From Chalara sp. BL73 (taxonomy: Eukaryota > Ascomycota > Leotiomycetes > Helotiales): a stretch of DNA of 64,000 bases. The notes under the pieces are model-generated. The model had not been told where the DNA came from, searched no databases, and saw only the letters and a program-made list of their open reading frames with translations. Shown here piece by piece: positions 10,883 to 20,530 of this stretch (within the stretch, counting starts at the first letter, position 1; the number at the start of each line of letters is the position of its first letter). The stretch is from the NCBI GenBank assembly GCA_918026815.1, contig CAKJVC010000098.1:186001-250000 (forward strand). Reading direction: 5' to 3'. A program made the position numbers and the translations under genes.

Positions 10883-12001
10883 CTACGAAAACTCGATAGT
10901 CCTCGCAACACCACAGCCCTTGCAAGTCCTCGTATACGAGTATCCCGAACTCTGCGGTCCACACTCTTCGCAGAGCACAAGGTTCTCGGTCTCGATCTCT
11001 ACATCGCGGGTCGGGTTGTCGATCAGGTACGTATAGATATCCGTCTGCTTCTCGTGAGCCCCCAGCATCTCCCCCAGAACCAACACCAGCGCAAAAATCT
11101 TACCTGGAACTCGCCGACCTCGGATGTGACTTCAAGGAAGGCTCTGCGCACGTTCTCCTGCCCTACCAGGCTCCGCATCTCCAGAACAGCGGCCTCAACC
11201 ACGGCCAACCGGAGTTGCGGGTTGTCATAGGAGGTGAGGGCGTAGATTTGGCGGACGCTTTGGAAATAGACCTCCAGATCCGAGACGCTCGAGAGACTGA
11301 GGGTGAAGAGCTGGGCAGAGAGAGACTGCAGGCCGGTTATGGACAGGGTCGAGGCGAGGACGAACACGGAGATGTGGGTTTTGAGAGAGAAATCAGGGGG
11401 TTGAGAAGGGGTGGTATAAGTCCCGGTGTAGAGATACTCCATCATCAGCACAACGGCACCAGAGTCGTGGGTGGTGAAACTGAGCGTAGATGTATCCTAT
11501 TTCACGATTAGCCCAGGCTGAGGAAACAAGGCGGGGTGGGTTTTACTGTGAGATTCTCAATCATGCTCTCGAGCACCACGCTCTGAGAAGCGACGACAAC
11601 CTTGTGAGCACGCCATTTCCTCGTGCCGTGGACAATAGTCAAATCACTGAATTTGCCGGATGAGAGAGAACTATATCTCTCGTCAGTGTTATCCTCCCAT
11701 CATCAAAAACATAATTAAAACGTGGAACCTACAGGTTCAGAGCCTCCATTGGGTTCTGAGGACCAGCGGAGCGGGCTAGGGAAGAATCGAAAGAGTTGAT
11801 GGTTTGAGGTGAAGGCGGGAGCGTTTTTGCCGGTGGGCTTTGTGGTGGCATATCGCGTGCTGGATGGGACGCAGAGTGATGGGCTTCGCGGAGGATTTGA
11901 GCTTCTGCTTCGTCCATTCGTGTCAGTGGGGTGCGTGGTTGTCGCTGGGGCGTGTAAAAGTGGCCTTCGGTCGAGCCTCGTGAGGCTGTACGGGCGAGCA
12001 T
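10883..12001 (-). CDS. BTB/POZ domain protein
   Basis: BTB proteins dimerise and often act as substrate adaptors for Cullin-3 ubiquitin ligases or as nuclear regulators; which applies here is unknown. Four exons (12001-11733, 11670-11547, 11496-11104, 11044-10883) sum to 948 nt, 315 aa. A Pro/Ser-rich N-terminal ~85 residues (PPQSPPAKTLPPSPQ) precede the BTB core, which starts at SGKFSDLTIVHG and continues with WRAHKVVVASQS, MIENL, TLSFTTHDSGAVVLMMEYLY and TGTY. The following helical part (ISVFVLASTLSITGLQSLSA) is the usual BTB-to-BACK transition. The C-terminus holds two CxxC pairs (VLCEECG and CKGCG), a possible zinc-binding knuckle. All three introns are 51-60 nt and in phase. The start is the first in-frame ATG after an upstream stop-free stretch that contains no other ATG. 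Confidence 0.82.
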
Positions 12002-12201
12002 GGCACTTTGGGCAACCAAGTTCTCGCTTCGACCAGGTGTTGAGATATTTGTAGTGGAACGGATAAAGTCCTGGGGGGGTGTGGATAAGACGTGAATTCC
12101 TCTCGCTTTGTATGCAAATATTGACTCTTCATATGCAACCACTGCCGCACTGCATCTACCCTGCAGAAGCTTTAAAAAATGAAATGAAAGGCTTACGCTT
12201 A

Positions 12202-12757
12202 TCAAAATATAAGCTCCCACTCATACTGCGGATTATACTCCGGACCATCAATGTCCATCCATTGCTATCACCTCGTTAGCTCCTCTCCAAACCAGCTTCA
12301 CGATCTCTGCTCGCTTTTAGCAAGGAAGCACATCTTTGAACTTACGTCCCACCACTCTTCCTCATCAATCTCAACCTGCCAATCCATGGGATCATCACTA
12401 AATATCCAGCATGGCTCATATCTTTGCTGCCAATACCGGATCCCGCAAGCGATGGAACTCTGATCATTTTCAGGATAGAACACATTCCAGGCACTATCCA
12501 TTTCCCTTCTGGCTTCCGCAATGTTGGAAAGAAAGGCGCGTAGAGAATTTGGATGAGAGGAAAGGTGGAAGCTGAGTTTTATAGTGGCGCGAACGAGCAG
12601 AGGCTGCTGAGAAGGAGGAAGGTAAGAAAGAAGCGGAAGGAAAGACCTACAGTATTAACCATATTCTTTGAGCTATGAGTGGAAAGTATGCTATTGTCAT
12701 CTATCTTTATTGTTGTAACAGCGTCCTCTCCGAGTCCGAGAGACTTGCCATTGTCAT
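12202..12757 (-). CDS. Small conserved fungal protein with SDDPMDW motif
   Basis: Function unknown. Three exons (12757-12720, 12646-12346, 12264-12202) sum to 402 nt, 133 aa. The N-terminus reads MASLSDSERTLSFLPLLSYL after splicing. A helical middle contains TIKLSFHLSSHPNSLRAFLS and IAEARREMDSAW, and the acidic, Trp-rich C-terminal third reads FSDDPMDWQVEIDEEEWWD, then (exon 3) QWMDIDGPEYNPQYEWELIF. Exon 2 to 3 is secure (GTAAGT donor, GCTAAC branch, phase 0). The first intron has a weak GTTACA donor, but its use gives correct phase and a sensible start. An ATG at 12751 is an alternative to 12757. The density of Trp and acidic residues suggests a protein-binding surface, which is inference only. 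The gene lies 200 bases upstream of the BTB gene, same strand. Confidence 0.68.
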
Positions 12758-13078
12758 GAGCCCCTGAATGGTAAGCGAAGGAAGGCCTTGGCAGCGTTGG
12801 AGGATAGTGATGACACGCTCACTTCCAGCACAAGATACTTCGAAGCAGGAAGCATTTTACGGACTGTAGAATTCTCAGCAGTTACGGAGTCATGATGTTC
12901 AACAAGCATCATGTCTTCTTGCAAGCTGGAGTGGAGTGGAATATAGGCAAGCAACATAGCTAGGTTTCCCCCTCGCCATTTAAGCGATACACGATGCATC
13001 ATTTCAGTAGTTCCTCTTGATAATGCGTGGGACCGATATCCCCATTAATGTATCTATATGCAGTTTATATATCTATGT
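12758..13078. other. Intergenic, 0.32 kb
   Basis: Between the small DDPMDW gene and the transporter stop. A minus-strand open frame here (12754-13002) has no recognisable motif; it may be 5' UTR of the small gene. Confidence 0.45.
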
Positions 13079-14356
13079 CTATGAGATCGTATTCCCAGGC
13101 GTGCCCACAAGTTCTCGATTCCTCACATCCCCGACCAGTTTAGCTTGCTCATCATTCGACTTGTTCGGAGACGCACCTTCAACATGCTCAACGTCATCAT
13201 CAAACCTCTCTTGCCTCCTCCTTTCCACCCATCTCCTCCATGGCCCATAGACAATGACACTCAAGATTCCAAAGACCACGAAAGCACCACAAATGGCGCC
13301 TCCGATAATATCATAGTGATCACTCACAACATCAACCCCGTCCCAGAAGCTGCCTTCCGAAAAGTTCGAGATCAGTGAAAGTAGTTGAATTGTGCCGATA
13401 CAAACAGCAACTATAACTGTGATTGCGGAAAGCACTATCGAGTAGTATAAAATAGCCACGATATCTCGGGCCAGTGATGTAGATGTATACAGTGTCATCA
13501 TGAGCGCACCATCCGTGGTATCAATAAGACACATGCCCGCTACACAATAATTAACCCACTGTATCTTCAGCGTCGAGGAAAGGGGGGATGGCATACCAGT
13601 AAACAATACAGGGAAAATAAGGATAAGCCAGATACTTGTCCCTTTAACGCCCTCCAAACTAGCGATAGCCAGCACCGCGACTTCACTACTAGTGTCAAAG
13701 CCTAGCCCAAACAGCACGCCCAACGGGTACATCTTCCATGGCCTATCAATAAACTTAAACACCCTCTTAAACAATCTCACCAATATGCCTCCACCTTCAA
13801 GATCCAGCCCTGGCGCGGCAAGATCTCCTATCTCTGGCTGCGGGTTGCGGAGCACGACTTGCATACGCTTTATGAGCTTGTAGAGGATCCATGCATTGCC
13901 AATACCAAGAAGGATGAGCACAGCTGCGCTGACTGAGGTGCCTATTATCCCGCCGACTTCGCGGAAGCCGTCAAAGCGCTTCTCTAAAGCTCCGCTCGTG
14001 GCCGCTACCACGATGCATGTTATGATAACAATCGTCGAATGTCCCAAACTGAAGAATGTCCCAACAGTAACTGGCTTCGAACCGGTAGCCACCAGTCGTC
14101 TAGTCATAAGATCAATGGCAGAGATATGATCGGCGTCGAGGGCATGCCGCAGACCAAGGGTATAGGAGAGGAGGGCGGTGGATGCAAGATGCGCGTTGTA
14201 ACGAAGGACTATGCCGACGATGGCCCAGATGATAAGGTTCACGAGGACGAGGAGGGAGATTATGCCTACTGCTGCAGCAGGCATGAAGCGTACCTGAGGA
14301 GGGAGACGGTTTGTGAAGCGGAGAAGCCATTGCGGACGGTGAGGGCGGGAAGGCAT
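13079..14356 (-). CDS. Nickel/cobalt transporter, NiCoT family
   Basis: High-affinity uptake of Ni2+ or Co2+ across the plasma membrane, probably supplying urease. Two exons (14356-13597, 13539-13079) give 1221 nt, 406 aa. The family signatures are intact: RHALDADHISAID in transmembrane helix 2 (the metal-selective HX4DH), FFSLGHSTIV, LGFDTSSEVA, and IDTTDGALMM. About eight hydrophobic segments can be counted, with a long cytoplasmic loop after YKLIKRMQVVL. The intron (13596-13540) is 57 nt, a multiple of three with no stop, so the unspliced frame is also open; splicing is preferred because it makes FPVLFTAGMCLIDTTDG continuous as in the family. The start at 14356 is the only in-frame ATG near the conserved region. 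The metal preference cannot be told from sequence alone. Confidence 0.92.
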   Translation of the reverse strand: MPSRPHRPQWLLRFTNRLPPQVRFMPAAAVGIISLLVLVNLIIWAIVGIVLRYNAHLASTALLSYTLGLRHALDADHISAIDLMTRRLVATGSKPVTVGTFFSLGHSTIVIITCIVVAATSGALEKRFDGFREVGGIIGTSVSAAVLILLGIGNAWILYKLIKRMQVVLRNPQPEIGDLAAPGLDLEGGGILVRLFKRVFKFIDRPWKMYPLGVLFGLGFDTSSEVAVLAIASLEGVKGTSIWLILIFPVLFTGMPSPLSSTLKIQWVNYCVAGMCLIDTTDGALMMTLYTSTSLARDIVAILYYSIVLSAITVIVAVCIGTIQLLSLISNFSEGSFWDGVDVVSDHYDIIGGAICGAFVVFGILSVIVYGPWRRWVERRRQERFDDDVEHVEGASPNKSNDEQAKLVGDVRNRELVGTPGNTIS

Positions 14357-14823
14357 TATGAGATTAGGGAGGAGGAATTTGCAAAGAGTAAGGACAAGAT
14401 AAAACAAAAAGAGAAAAAGAAAAAGAAGATACTTTGAGAGGAAGAGAAGAGGTTGAAAAAAGTAAAAGCTGTAAAGGGTGGGGGTGAAGATAAAAGGAAG
14501 TGTGGCATGCTATACTCTGCCATCCATAGCGGGGTTGATGATAGCTATTTGGGACCCCGCACTACGGCCACCGTAGAAGCTCACTTCCTCCAAGGGGGAT
14601 GAATAAGTCACCTGACATGCCTTTGTTGAATCTTGCATATCGTGCTTTTCATTGGAAAATTTAGCATAATTATTCTAACAACTATCAAAGTTTCGGTTGG
14701 GGAGCCGGCCAACTGTTCTCTGCTGACGGTAGAGAGGCGAGTAGTTCCCCAAAAAGTTGATACATGTACCGAACTTGACGAAACTAATTCAAATGTATTA
14801 GTGAGAGATGTTGGTTCCATTAA
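14357..14823. other. Intergenic, 0.47 kb, with purine-rich run
   Basis: Upstream of the transporter gene. The plus strand is a nearly pure A/G tract from about 14359 to 14480 (pyrimidine-rich on the coding strand), a common feature of fungal promoters just ahead of the start. Nothing else seen. Confidence 0.5.
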
Positions 14824-16582
14824 TTAACTCAAGGACAAAGGTGGAAGCACTCCACTGAGCAATTTGCTTAGAGATGGTATACTCACTGTTTCTCCCTCTG
14901 TGAACACACCAATCTCGTCGGCGTGATCTATGGTTTTGCTGATGCCCATATGCCAGTAAATACCCTTCAATTTAGCCGACAGAGGAACGCTTGCCAAGTT
15001 CTGGACAGCGAATGTCCTTCCATCAAGGATATATGCATCATTTGGCCCTTTCATCGATGCGGTGTTGACGACTCCATCATTAGCTTGAAACTCCTTTGAT
15101 GTCACATTTGGCGGCAGATCTAAAGCGATCAAGTTAGCCTTCTGCGAGCTCTCCCAGCCACCCATTCCAACCGCCGTCACTAGCAGGAGTGGAAGCATGT
15201 CAGGTCGAGGCACCAATCTGCCCGGAACCGGGATCTGGCTGAAGTATCCTAGCGGCCTTAGATGATTATTTGCCACTTGCACCAGCCATCTAACAAAGCT
15301 AGCCGCGCTTGGAAGTCCAGGTAGACGTGATAACATTGCTAGGAAACTTGCGCTCGTGTAGCCCAGAAGTTTGAGGGGGCCAGGTAGGATATTGAGCGGG
15401 AAGATTGGGAAAGAGGCGATGTCATTGGCGGTAAGATGCTCGTCTGGAAATTCTTGTGTGGCATCGAATGACATGGTGAAATAGTAGATATATGGAGACT
15501 ATCAATCATTACAGTTAACTCTTATTTGAATATCCTCCAGGCCAATGCGGGCATGCGGTCACCCACACAGATATTTACTGCTAGCGCATACTCAAGTCGA
15601 TCATTCTAAGGATTAACTTACTGGTTGATGTGCCATATTGTTGAGTTCTCTCACACCGGCTACACTATTATCATAGAAGCCGTTATGTGGTGGAAGATTT
15701 TTGGGACCTTCCCACCAAAGCTTGACCAAGGGTTTGAGTAGTGTATACATCTCCAAAAAGGTTTGTCCTGGCTCAGCACTAATAATTCCCCTGTGGTCTA
15801 GTTGAAGATCATATACCCGAGGATATCTGAAAGTAACTGAAACCATCAGTCGGGTAATGAGATCGATTGCGTCGGCAGGAAGAAGCTTTTGTACAACATC
15901 AGTGATCGTGGTACCCTTATGTGGTGTTCCGATGGTGACGATTGATTTGATCCAATTCTGGCGATTGACGCTAGGGAAATAATCTTTATGTAGATTTTCG
16001 TGGGTACCATCCAGTAGCTCAGCCAGCAAGCGCATTGTATTTCCTCCTTGCGAATGGCATATGAAGTGCGCTGGGTAGTTTTTACCCCATTCCCAGCCTG
16101 AAGGCAAGCTTCCGAAGAGAATAGACCGCTTCGTTTTTGATATACGGCTGTAACCGTATTTTGCGGGAAATTCATCTCCAAAGTCGATTTTGATTTTGCT
16201 ATCAGGCGCACAAGGATGTATGGTCGGTTCATCGTACAACCTGGTACTGCAAGTCAGTTACCCATCGATCACGCACACTTCCTGACGCCTACCCAGCAGT
16301 TAACTGTGCGTAGATCTCGCACGCACGCTCCCAATTACTAGAAAATGGGCCGATCCGAACGACTATGATTGTATATCCTTCTTTGGATAGTGCGAGGGGT
16401 AAGTCTTCAAATCCACCCCAATAGTTGAAAGTACCAAGCAAAGGTTCACCCCATCCGCTGAACCCAGAAACGAGCACAATGGGAGTAGACTTGTCCAATT
16501 TGATATTGGCATTTTTAATTGCATGGACCAGAGTTTCGAGGTTCTTGATGCCCTCATTGGCTTGATCAATCGTAACTGCCAT
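14824..16582 (-). CDS. Alpha/beta-hydrolase, bacterial family I.5-type lipase
   Basis: Predicted triacylglycerol lipase or esterase. Three exons (16582-16293, 16246-15622, 15498-14824) sum to 1590 nt, 529 aa. The N-terminal block VSGFSGWGEPLLGTFNYWGG is the oxyanion-hole and following region of staphylococcal/Geobacillus-type lipases. The nucleophile elbow is FICHSQGGNTM. SIVTIGTPHKGTT follows, PHNGFYDNSVAGV precedes the central splice, and DHADEIG near the C-terminus supplies the likely catalytic His; an Asp probably lies in the segment around NAHD-like GPNDAYILDG, but I could not fix it. There is no signal peptide or transmembrane segment, so it is probably intracellular, unlike the secreted bacterial enzymes. 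Intron 2 is 123 nt; the others are short. The length exceeds bacterial relatives by about 130 residues, mostly in the segment encoded by exon 3. Confidence 0.85.
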
Positions 16583-18081
16583 GGCGTGAAGCAGGGAAAC
16601 GGAAAAGCCCCAAGATCTAGCTCAAATTAACAGGATATTCTACGGCATAACTCTATGCGGGAAGTATAGATACTGGCGATAGGACGTTGGAGAAGGCCGC
16701 TGATATAGATTTTGTGTAGATAATATACGAGACAAAGTTTAAAGAGAGTTTTATTTTATTTTTGGCTGACATGTGCTTAGGCGGCGCTCTTTCCTGATCT
16801 CGGACCGCAAACAGAGTACGTGTTGAAGGGTGGTTGCACAAAGCAGCCACAAACTCTGGAACTCCATCACGAGCACAGCTCTGTTAACCATGCAAGGATG
16901 GTGTAGTAGATCAGCTTGTACCACAAGTAAAAGGTATATATAGGCCAAAACGCCCTAAAGCATTTTGCAATCATGGTAGCACGGTTGCTGGAAGTACACG
17001 CTGGATGAGATGATATGAGATGAATCTAGGAGGAAAGCAAAGTTACAGAAACACAAACAGTATTTAAATGTAGCAGAATGACTGGTGACATGAGCACGCC
17101 ATTACTATGATACACATGTTGAATTTGGAGGCTTGCAGCTGCCTGTTGAAGCTTGATTATATGAGACAAACCATCTGCTGAGCTGAGCCGAGCTGAGCTG
17201 AGCCACGAGACCAATAAGCTGACTTTCGCTAACGGCCGCTTCAAATTGCCATGTGGCTTCCATCACCAAATATATGTAGTCCCAGAGAAGAGATAGGAGC
17301 ATTGGCCCAGAAAAGATAATAGACATTTGTTGTGTTGTGCACGCGAATTCAATAAAGTGTAAAACGGAGTGTATTGAAGCCCATAAAGCTGCATAGTAAT
17401 TCAAGCAAAGTGGTTGAACTGGTTCCAAATACGAAAGGAGTTCGCCACATAGTAAATATAGAGCCTTCACACGTCTTGGCGGTGAGCTCAAGGCGGGTTG
17501 CTACTCAGTAATTCAGGGGTGCGGCTTTACGTGATAGCATTCATATGATGTGAGAATTGAAAGCAGTCTTGCGTGATCGTTAATTTGCAGCTGGTGACAC
17601 AAGAGGCGCAATGAAAAAATCTGGGGTGCAGCATGCATGGGTCTGCCAGCGGACCGTGCGTTAGAAAGACGGTGATAGCCAACTCTGATTCAGCCCTACC
17701 AAGATCCAAAGTCAAAAAACTGTTGGCAAACATTCAAAGAGCTCGAATGCTTTCACATTCTCATTATCGCTTGTTTATTCCCATCTTGGGCTTTTCTGCT
17801 ACACAATGGTCTCACTACCATCAACCTGCTTCCCCCTTCCAGGTTATGACACAAGATTAGCTCCCAGAATTGACCTCCGTCAGATACATGGTGCTCTCCG
17901 CAAAACCGCATACTTGAGAGATAATGGATCAGCTCCTGTTGCATTTGAAGTGAGCGGATCACAGCCACTACCCCCATCGCGCAGAATAAGAATATGAACC
18001 TTTCCAGAGCCCTCATTCAAGGATCTAGAAGACCGAGAAACCTCCACATCCAGAGCCCCTCATTCATCAACTTCTTCCAAG
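16583..18081. other. Intergenic, 1.5 kb
   Basis: Upstream of the lipase and 3' of the Cys-rich gene. Several short open frames exist on the minus strand (16653-17733), none with splice logic, motif or composition suggesting a gene. A small GCTGA repeat lies at 17177-17204. Confidence 0.5.
17177..17204. repeat. Imperfect GCTGA pentamer repeat
   Basis: About five tandem copies of GCTGA/GCCGA in intergenic DNA. No function suggested. Confidence 0.7.
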
Positions 18082-18429
18082 TCAGCACATTTCCCCTTTC
18101 ATCTCAGTTCTCGGGTCGTCCGAACCTTTGGCTCTCTCAAGTGGTGCTCCTGCATAGTAAGCCTGAAGCTGCTTTTTCTGCCCTCCTCCGCAAACGCGAT
18201 GTAGCCATGCAACAAATCTCTCGGCCTTGCCTGGTCGACGCGGAAGACGCGGGTATTTCAGCTGGTAATAGCACTTGATACAGATGTCATAGCTGGGATC
18301 CAAGGCTTTCGAGGTAGTGGAGTAGATGGGGCATTCTTCGAAGCTGCGGATGGTGAAGTCGGGGCAGTGAAAGAAACCTTCTGGCTTGGTGCAGCCGCAG
18401 GCAAATTGACGGTGCTCGGGGTGGCACAT
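18082..18429 (-). CDS. Small Cys-rich conserved protein, intronless
   Basis: Function unknown; 115 aa from a single exon. The start codon (18429) gives MCHPEHRQFACGCTKPEGFF. Cys and His residues recur in pairs (FACGC, HCPDF, EECPI, DICIKCYYQ, RVCGGG), seven or more Cys in 80 residues, which suggests a small zinc-binding fold of a kind common in ascomycete hypothetical proteins beginning with a CGH-type motif. There is no signal peptide, so it is unlikely to be a secreted effector. The C-terminal 30 residues are charged. The gene stands alone with more than 0.9 kb of non-coding DNA upstream. Confidence 0.6.
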   Translation of the reverse strand: MCHPEHRQFACGCTKPEGFFHCPDFTIRSFEECPIYSTTSKALDPSYDICIKCYYQLKYPRLPRRPGKAERFVAWLHRVCGGGQKKQLQAYYAGAPLERAKGSDDPRTEMKGEMC

Positions 18430-19336
18430 GTTTAACGAGCTAAGAGCTCTTGGTTGAAGAGATGGCCGTGATTGCGCAATGTTTGTAGTGGTAAAGACGC
18501 GTTGTGTGTTGTGAAGAAGGTGAGCGTATGGAAGATGCACTCAATAGTATTTAAAAATAAAATCCAAGCGCTTCATTTCAATCAAGGCGGTCAGCAATAC
18601 CTCTTCTTCCATACTAACCACTGCGATAATCTAGAGAGCACTTATAATGTATTACAAGGCATTACGCATTAGAAAGTAGCCGGCAGTTATTCGGATACTA
18701 GAAACGAAGAAAAAGGTGACGGTGATCAGATACTCCTTATAGCAACTTCCATTCCCAGAGTAATCATATCTGAGCGCCACTAAAGGCAGTCTTGCCGTGT
18801 TTATGTTATCTAGGCTAGTTTTGTTTCCGAAGAATTCCTTATCCTGTAGTCACCAAATACATTGGTCTTCATACTAATATTGATACATTATCAACCCAAT
18901 TTAGTTTCCTTCCGATCGCTCAACATCTTACGAAGTATCAAAGAATACAAAGAATACCTAGGTTGTATTTTGGCCTTATTAACAATGCCTCTGTTCCCAG
19001 TTCAGTGCGAGAACGCGGCCGTAGGAGTCCGCCGCTTATTTCGTGTTTACTTCCAGGAAAGAGTGATGTTCAGCAACAACTTCCTGCAAAGGTTAGAGAT
19101 GTCAAGATGTGCCAGAAGTATGACCTGTTTCACCGCTGTAGGAAATTTTGGCTCTACACCTTTTGAGTCCTTTTAAACGTAGCTACCCTCCTCAATATCT
19201 CATAAGACTTCTTTTGTTGACAAATATGTGCGTCGCTTTTCATATTTTGATTCTCAAAACTTGAGAGAACTTGCTCAGGTATTAACAGAAACTTAAGCTT
19301 TGAGTTACTGTATGTTTGTACCATATAGTAATTTTA
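18430..19336. other. Intergenic, 0.9 kb
   Basis: Upstream of the Cys-rich gene and 3' of the membrane-protein gene. The open frames around 18862-19176 (+) have no motif. Nothing else seen. Confidence 0.5.
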
Positions 19337-20530
19337 TTAGGTACAAGAGCCACCACTGAGTCGACGACTGCAAATCGAGCATGCGCCTACAGAAAATGTC
19401 GCGAATGATATAACGTAGCTTGCAATCGCAAACGAACTCTGAATATCATGTTGCAGCACCGCATACGCAATTCCAAATACACAACTCCCAATTAGGATAA
19501 CCACAAATATGAGCAGCCATATGAGCACCCAGTTCGGCCCTTCAACAAGATGAATACCCCATCCATCTACTGTCCCGCCCACGCCAACATGCAGCCTTTC
19601 CCGTTTCTTCTTCGGGAAGCGGCTAAGCACTGTCTGCCCATCGCCATCAGAATGGTTGGGCGAGTTCCATAGATGAAGGAGTCGGCTGGTACCAACCGGT
19701 GGTATTGTGTTGCATGGGTCGAACGCATAGTCATTGAACTTGGAGGGCGGTGGCAGCATTCTTTGATCTAGGTACTCCTGCACATCAACCTCTCCGCTAG
19801 ACCAAAGCTCAAACTGCACAAAATTTATTGCCTGAATGCATCGCAGAGACAGCAGTGGTAGCCATTTGCCTCGAACTGCTCGATATCTATCCCTCAGACA
19901 GGAGAAGAGGAGTCTATCAGATTTGATACCGCCAACATCAATCTGTGCGAGGCCCACCGAGCCATTATTTTTGTCGATACAGACCAGCAAATACAAAGGC
20001 TCTTGCTGCTCCTGAGAATTGTCTGGTCTGCATTCCTGTGGAATATACTCTTTGAGCACATGATCGAAAATTGGAGAAGAGTTCTGCTTTCTGAAAATCC
20101 ACGAGCCAGCGAGACTCAGAATCGCGAGTAGCTTTGAAGGAGACTTAAGCCTGCTGCTTACTTGAGATTCTACGTCTGCTCGAGATCCCTCTAATGAATT
20201 ATTGTAAATTAGTTGCTTTCGAGCATCCAACGTCTGAGTGAGCTCAGAGGCGGCTCCAGGAGCAAGCTCAATGAAATCGTCGTGTAGATAACTACCACAA
20301 TGCTGTAACAACGTTAAATCAAAGAGACTCTGCAAATATCTCTCTCTACTTGGATTACTTACGCATTTCCAGTGGACACGGCATCTCCCTTGTACCTGCT
20401 CTGAACTATACTGGGAATGGCCTAGTAGACCCTTTAACTGTATCTGTGGCCAAAAAGCAGCTATAAGTGCACTAAAACCGACTACTCCAAGAACCACTGC
20501 CATTACAGATATGAACGACTCTCGAACCAT
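19337..20530 (-). CDS. Membrane protein of unknown function (HCG...DDFIEL family)
   Basis: Two exons (20530-20363, 20302-19337) give 1134 nt, 377 aa. A hydrophobic segment near the N-terminus (VMAVVLGVVGFSALIAAFW) is followed by CRVHWKC, joined by splicing to HCGSYLHDDFIELAPGAA, a block found in many ascomycete proteins. The middle contains LYLLVCIDKN and WLPLLSLRCIQAINFVQFEL. Near the end come PKKKRERLHV, GWGIHLVEGPNW and two transmembrane segments (VLIWLLIFVVILIGSCVF and IASYVISFATFSVGACSI). The intron (20362-20303) is exactly 60 nt without a stop, so the unspliced frame is open too. The start is uncertain: an in-frame ATG at 20503 is possible, and the frame is open upstream into the neighbouring gene. 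No biochemical role can be given. Confidence 0.65.
   Translation of the reverse strand: MVRESFISVMAVVLGVVGFSALIAAFWPQIQLKGLLGHSQYSSEQVQGRCRVHWKCVSNPSRERYLQSLFDLTLLQHCGSYLHDDFIELAPGAASELTQTLDARKQLIYNNSLEGSRADVESQVSSRLKSPSKLLAILSLAGSWIFRKQNSSPIFDHVLKEYIPQECRPDNSQEQQEPLYLLVCIDKNNGSVGLAQIDVGGIKSDRLLFSCLRDRYRAVRGKWLPLLSLRCIQAINFVQFELWSSGEVDVQEYLDQRMLPPPSKFNDYAFDPCNTIPPVGTSRLLHLWNSPNHSDGDGQTVLSRFPKKKRERLHVGVGGTVDGWGIHLVEGPNWVLIWLLIFVVILIGSCVFGIAYAVLQHDIQSSFAIASYVISFATFSVGACSICSRRLSGGSCT

Noticed and set aside
13079..14407. Single uninterrupted 442-aa transporter
   Set aside because: It keeps a 57-nt intron and begins at a TTG; splicing and the ATG at 14356 restore the family sequence.
16653..17733. 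Series of minus-strand frames in the lipase upstream region
   Set aside because: Short, no homology recognised, no consistent introns joining them.
17994..18278. Plus-strand frame over the Cys-rich gene
   Set aside because: It is the antisense shadow of the better-supported minus-strand gene with its Cys pairs.
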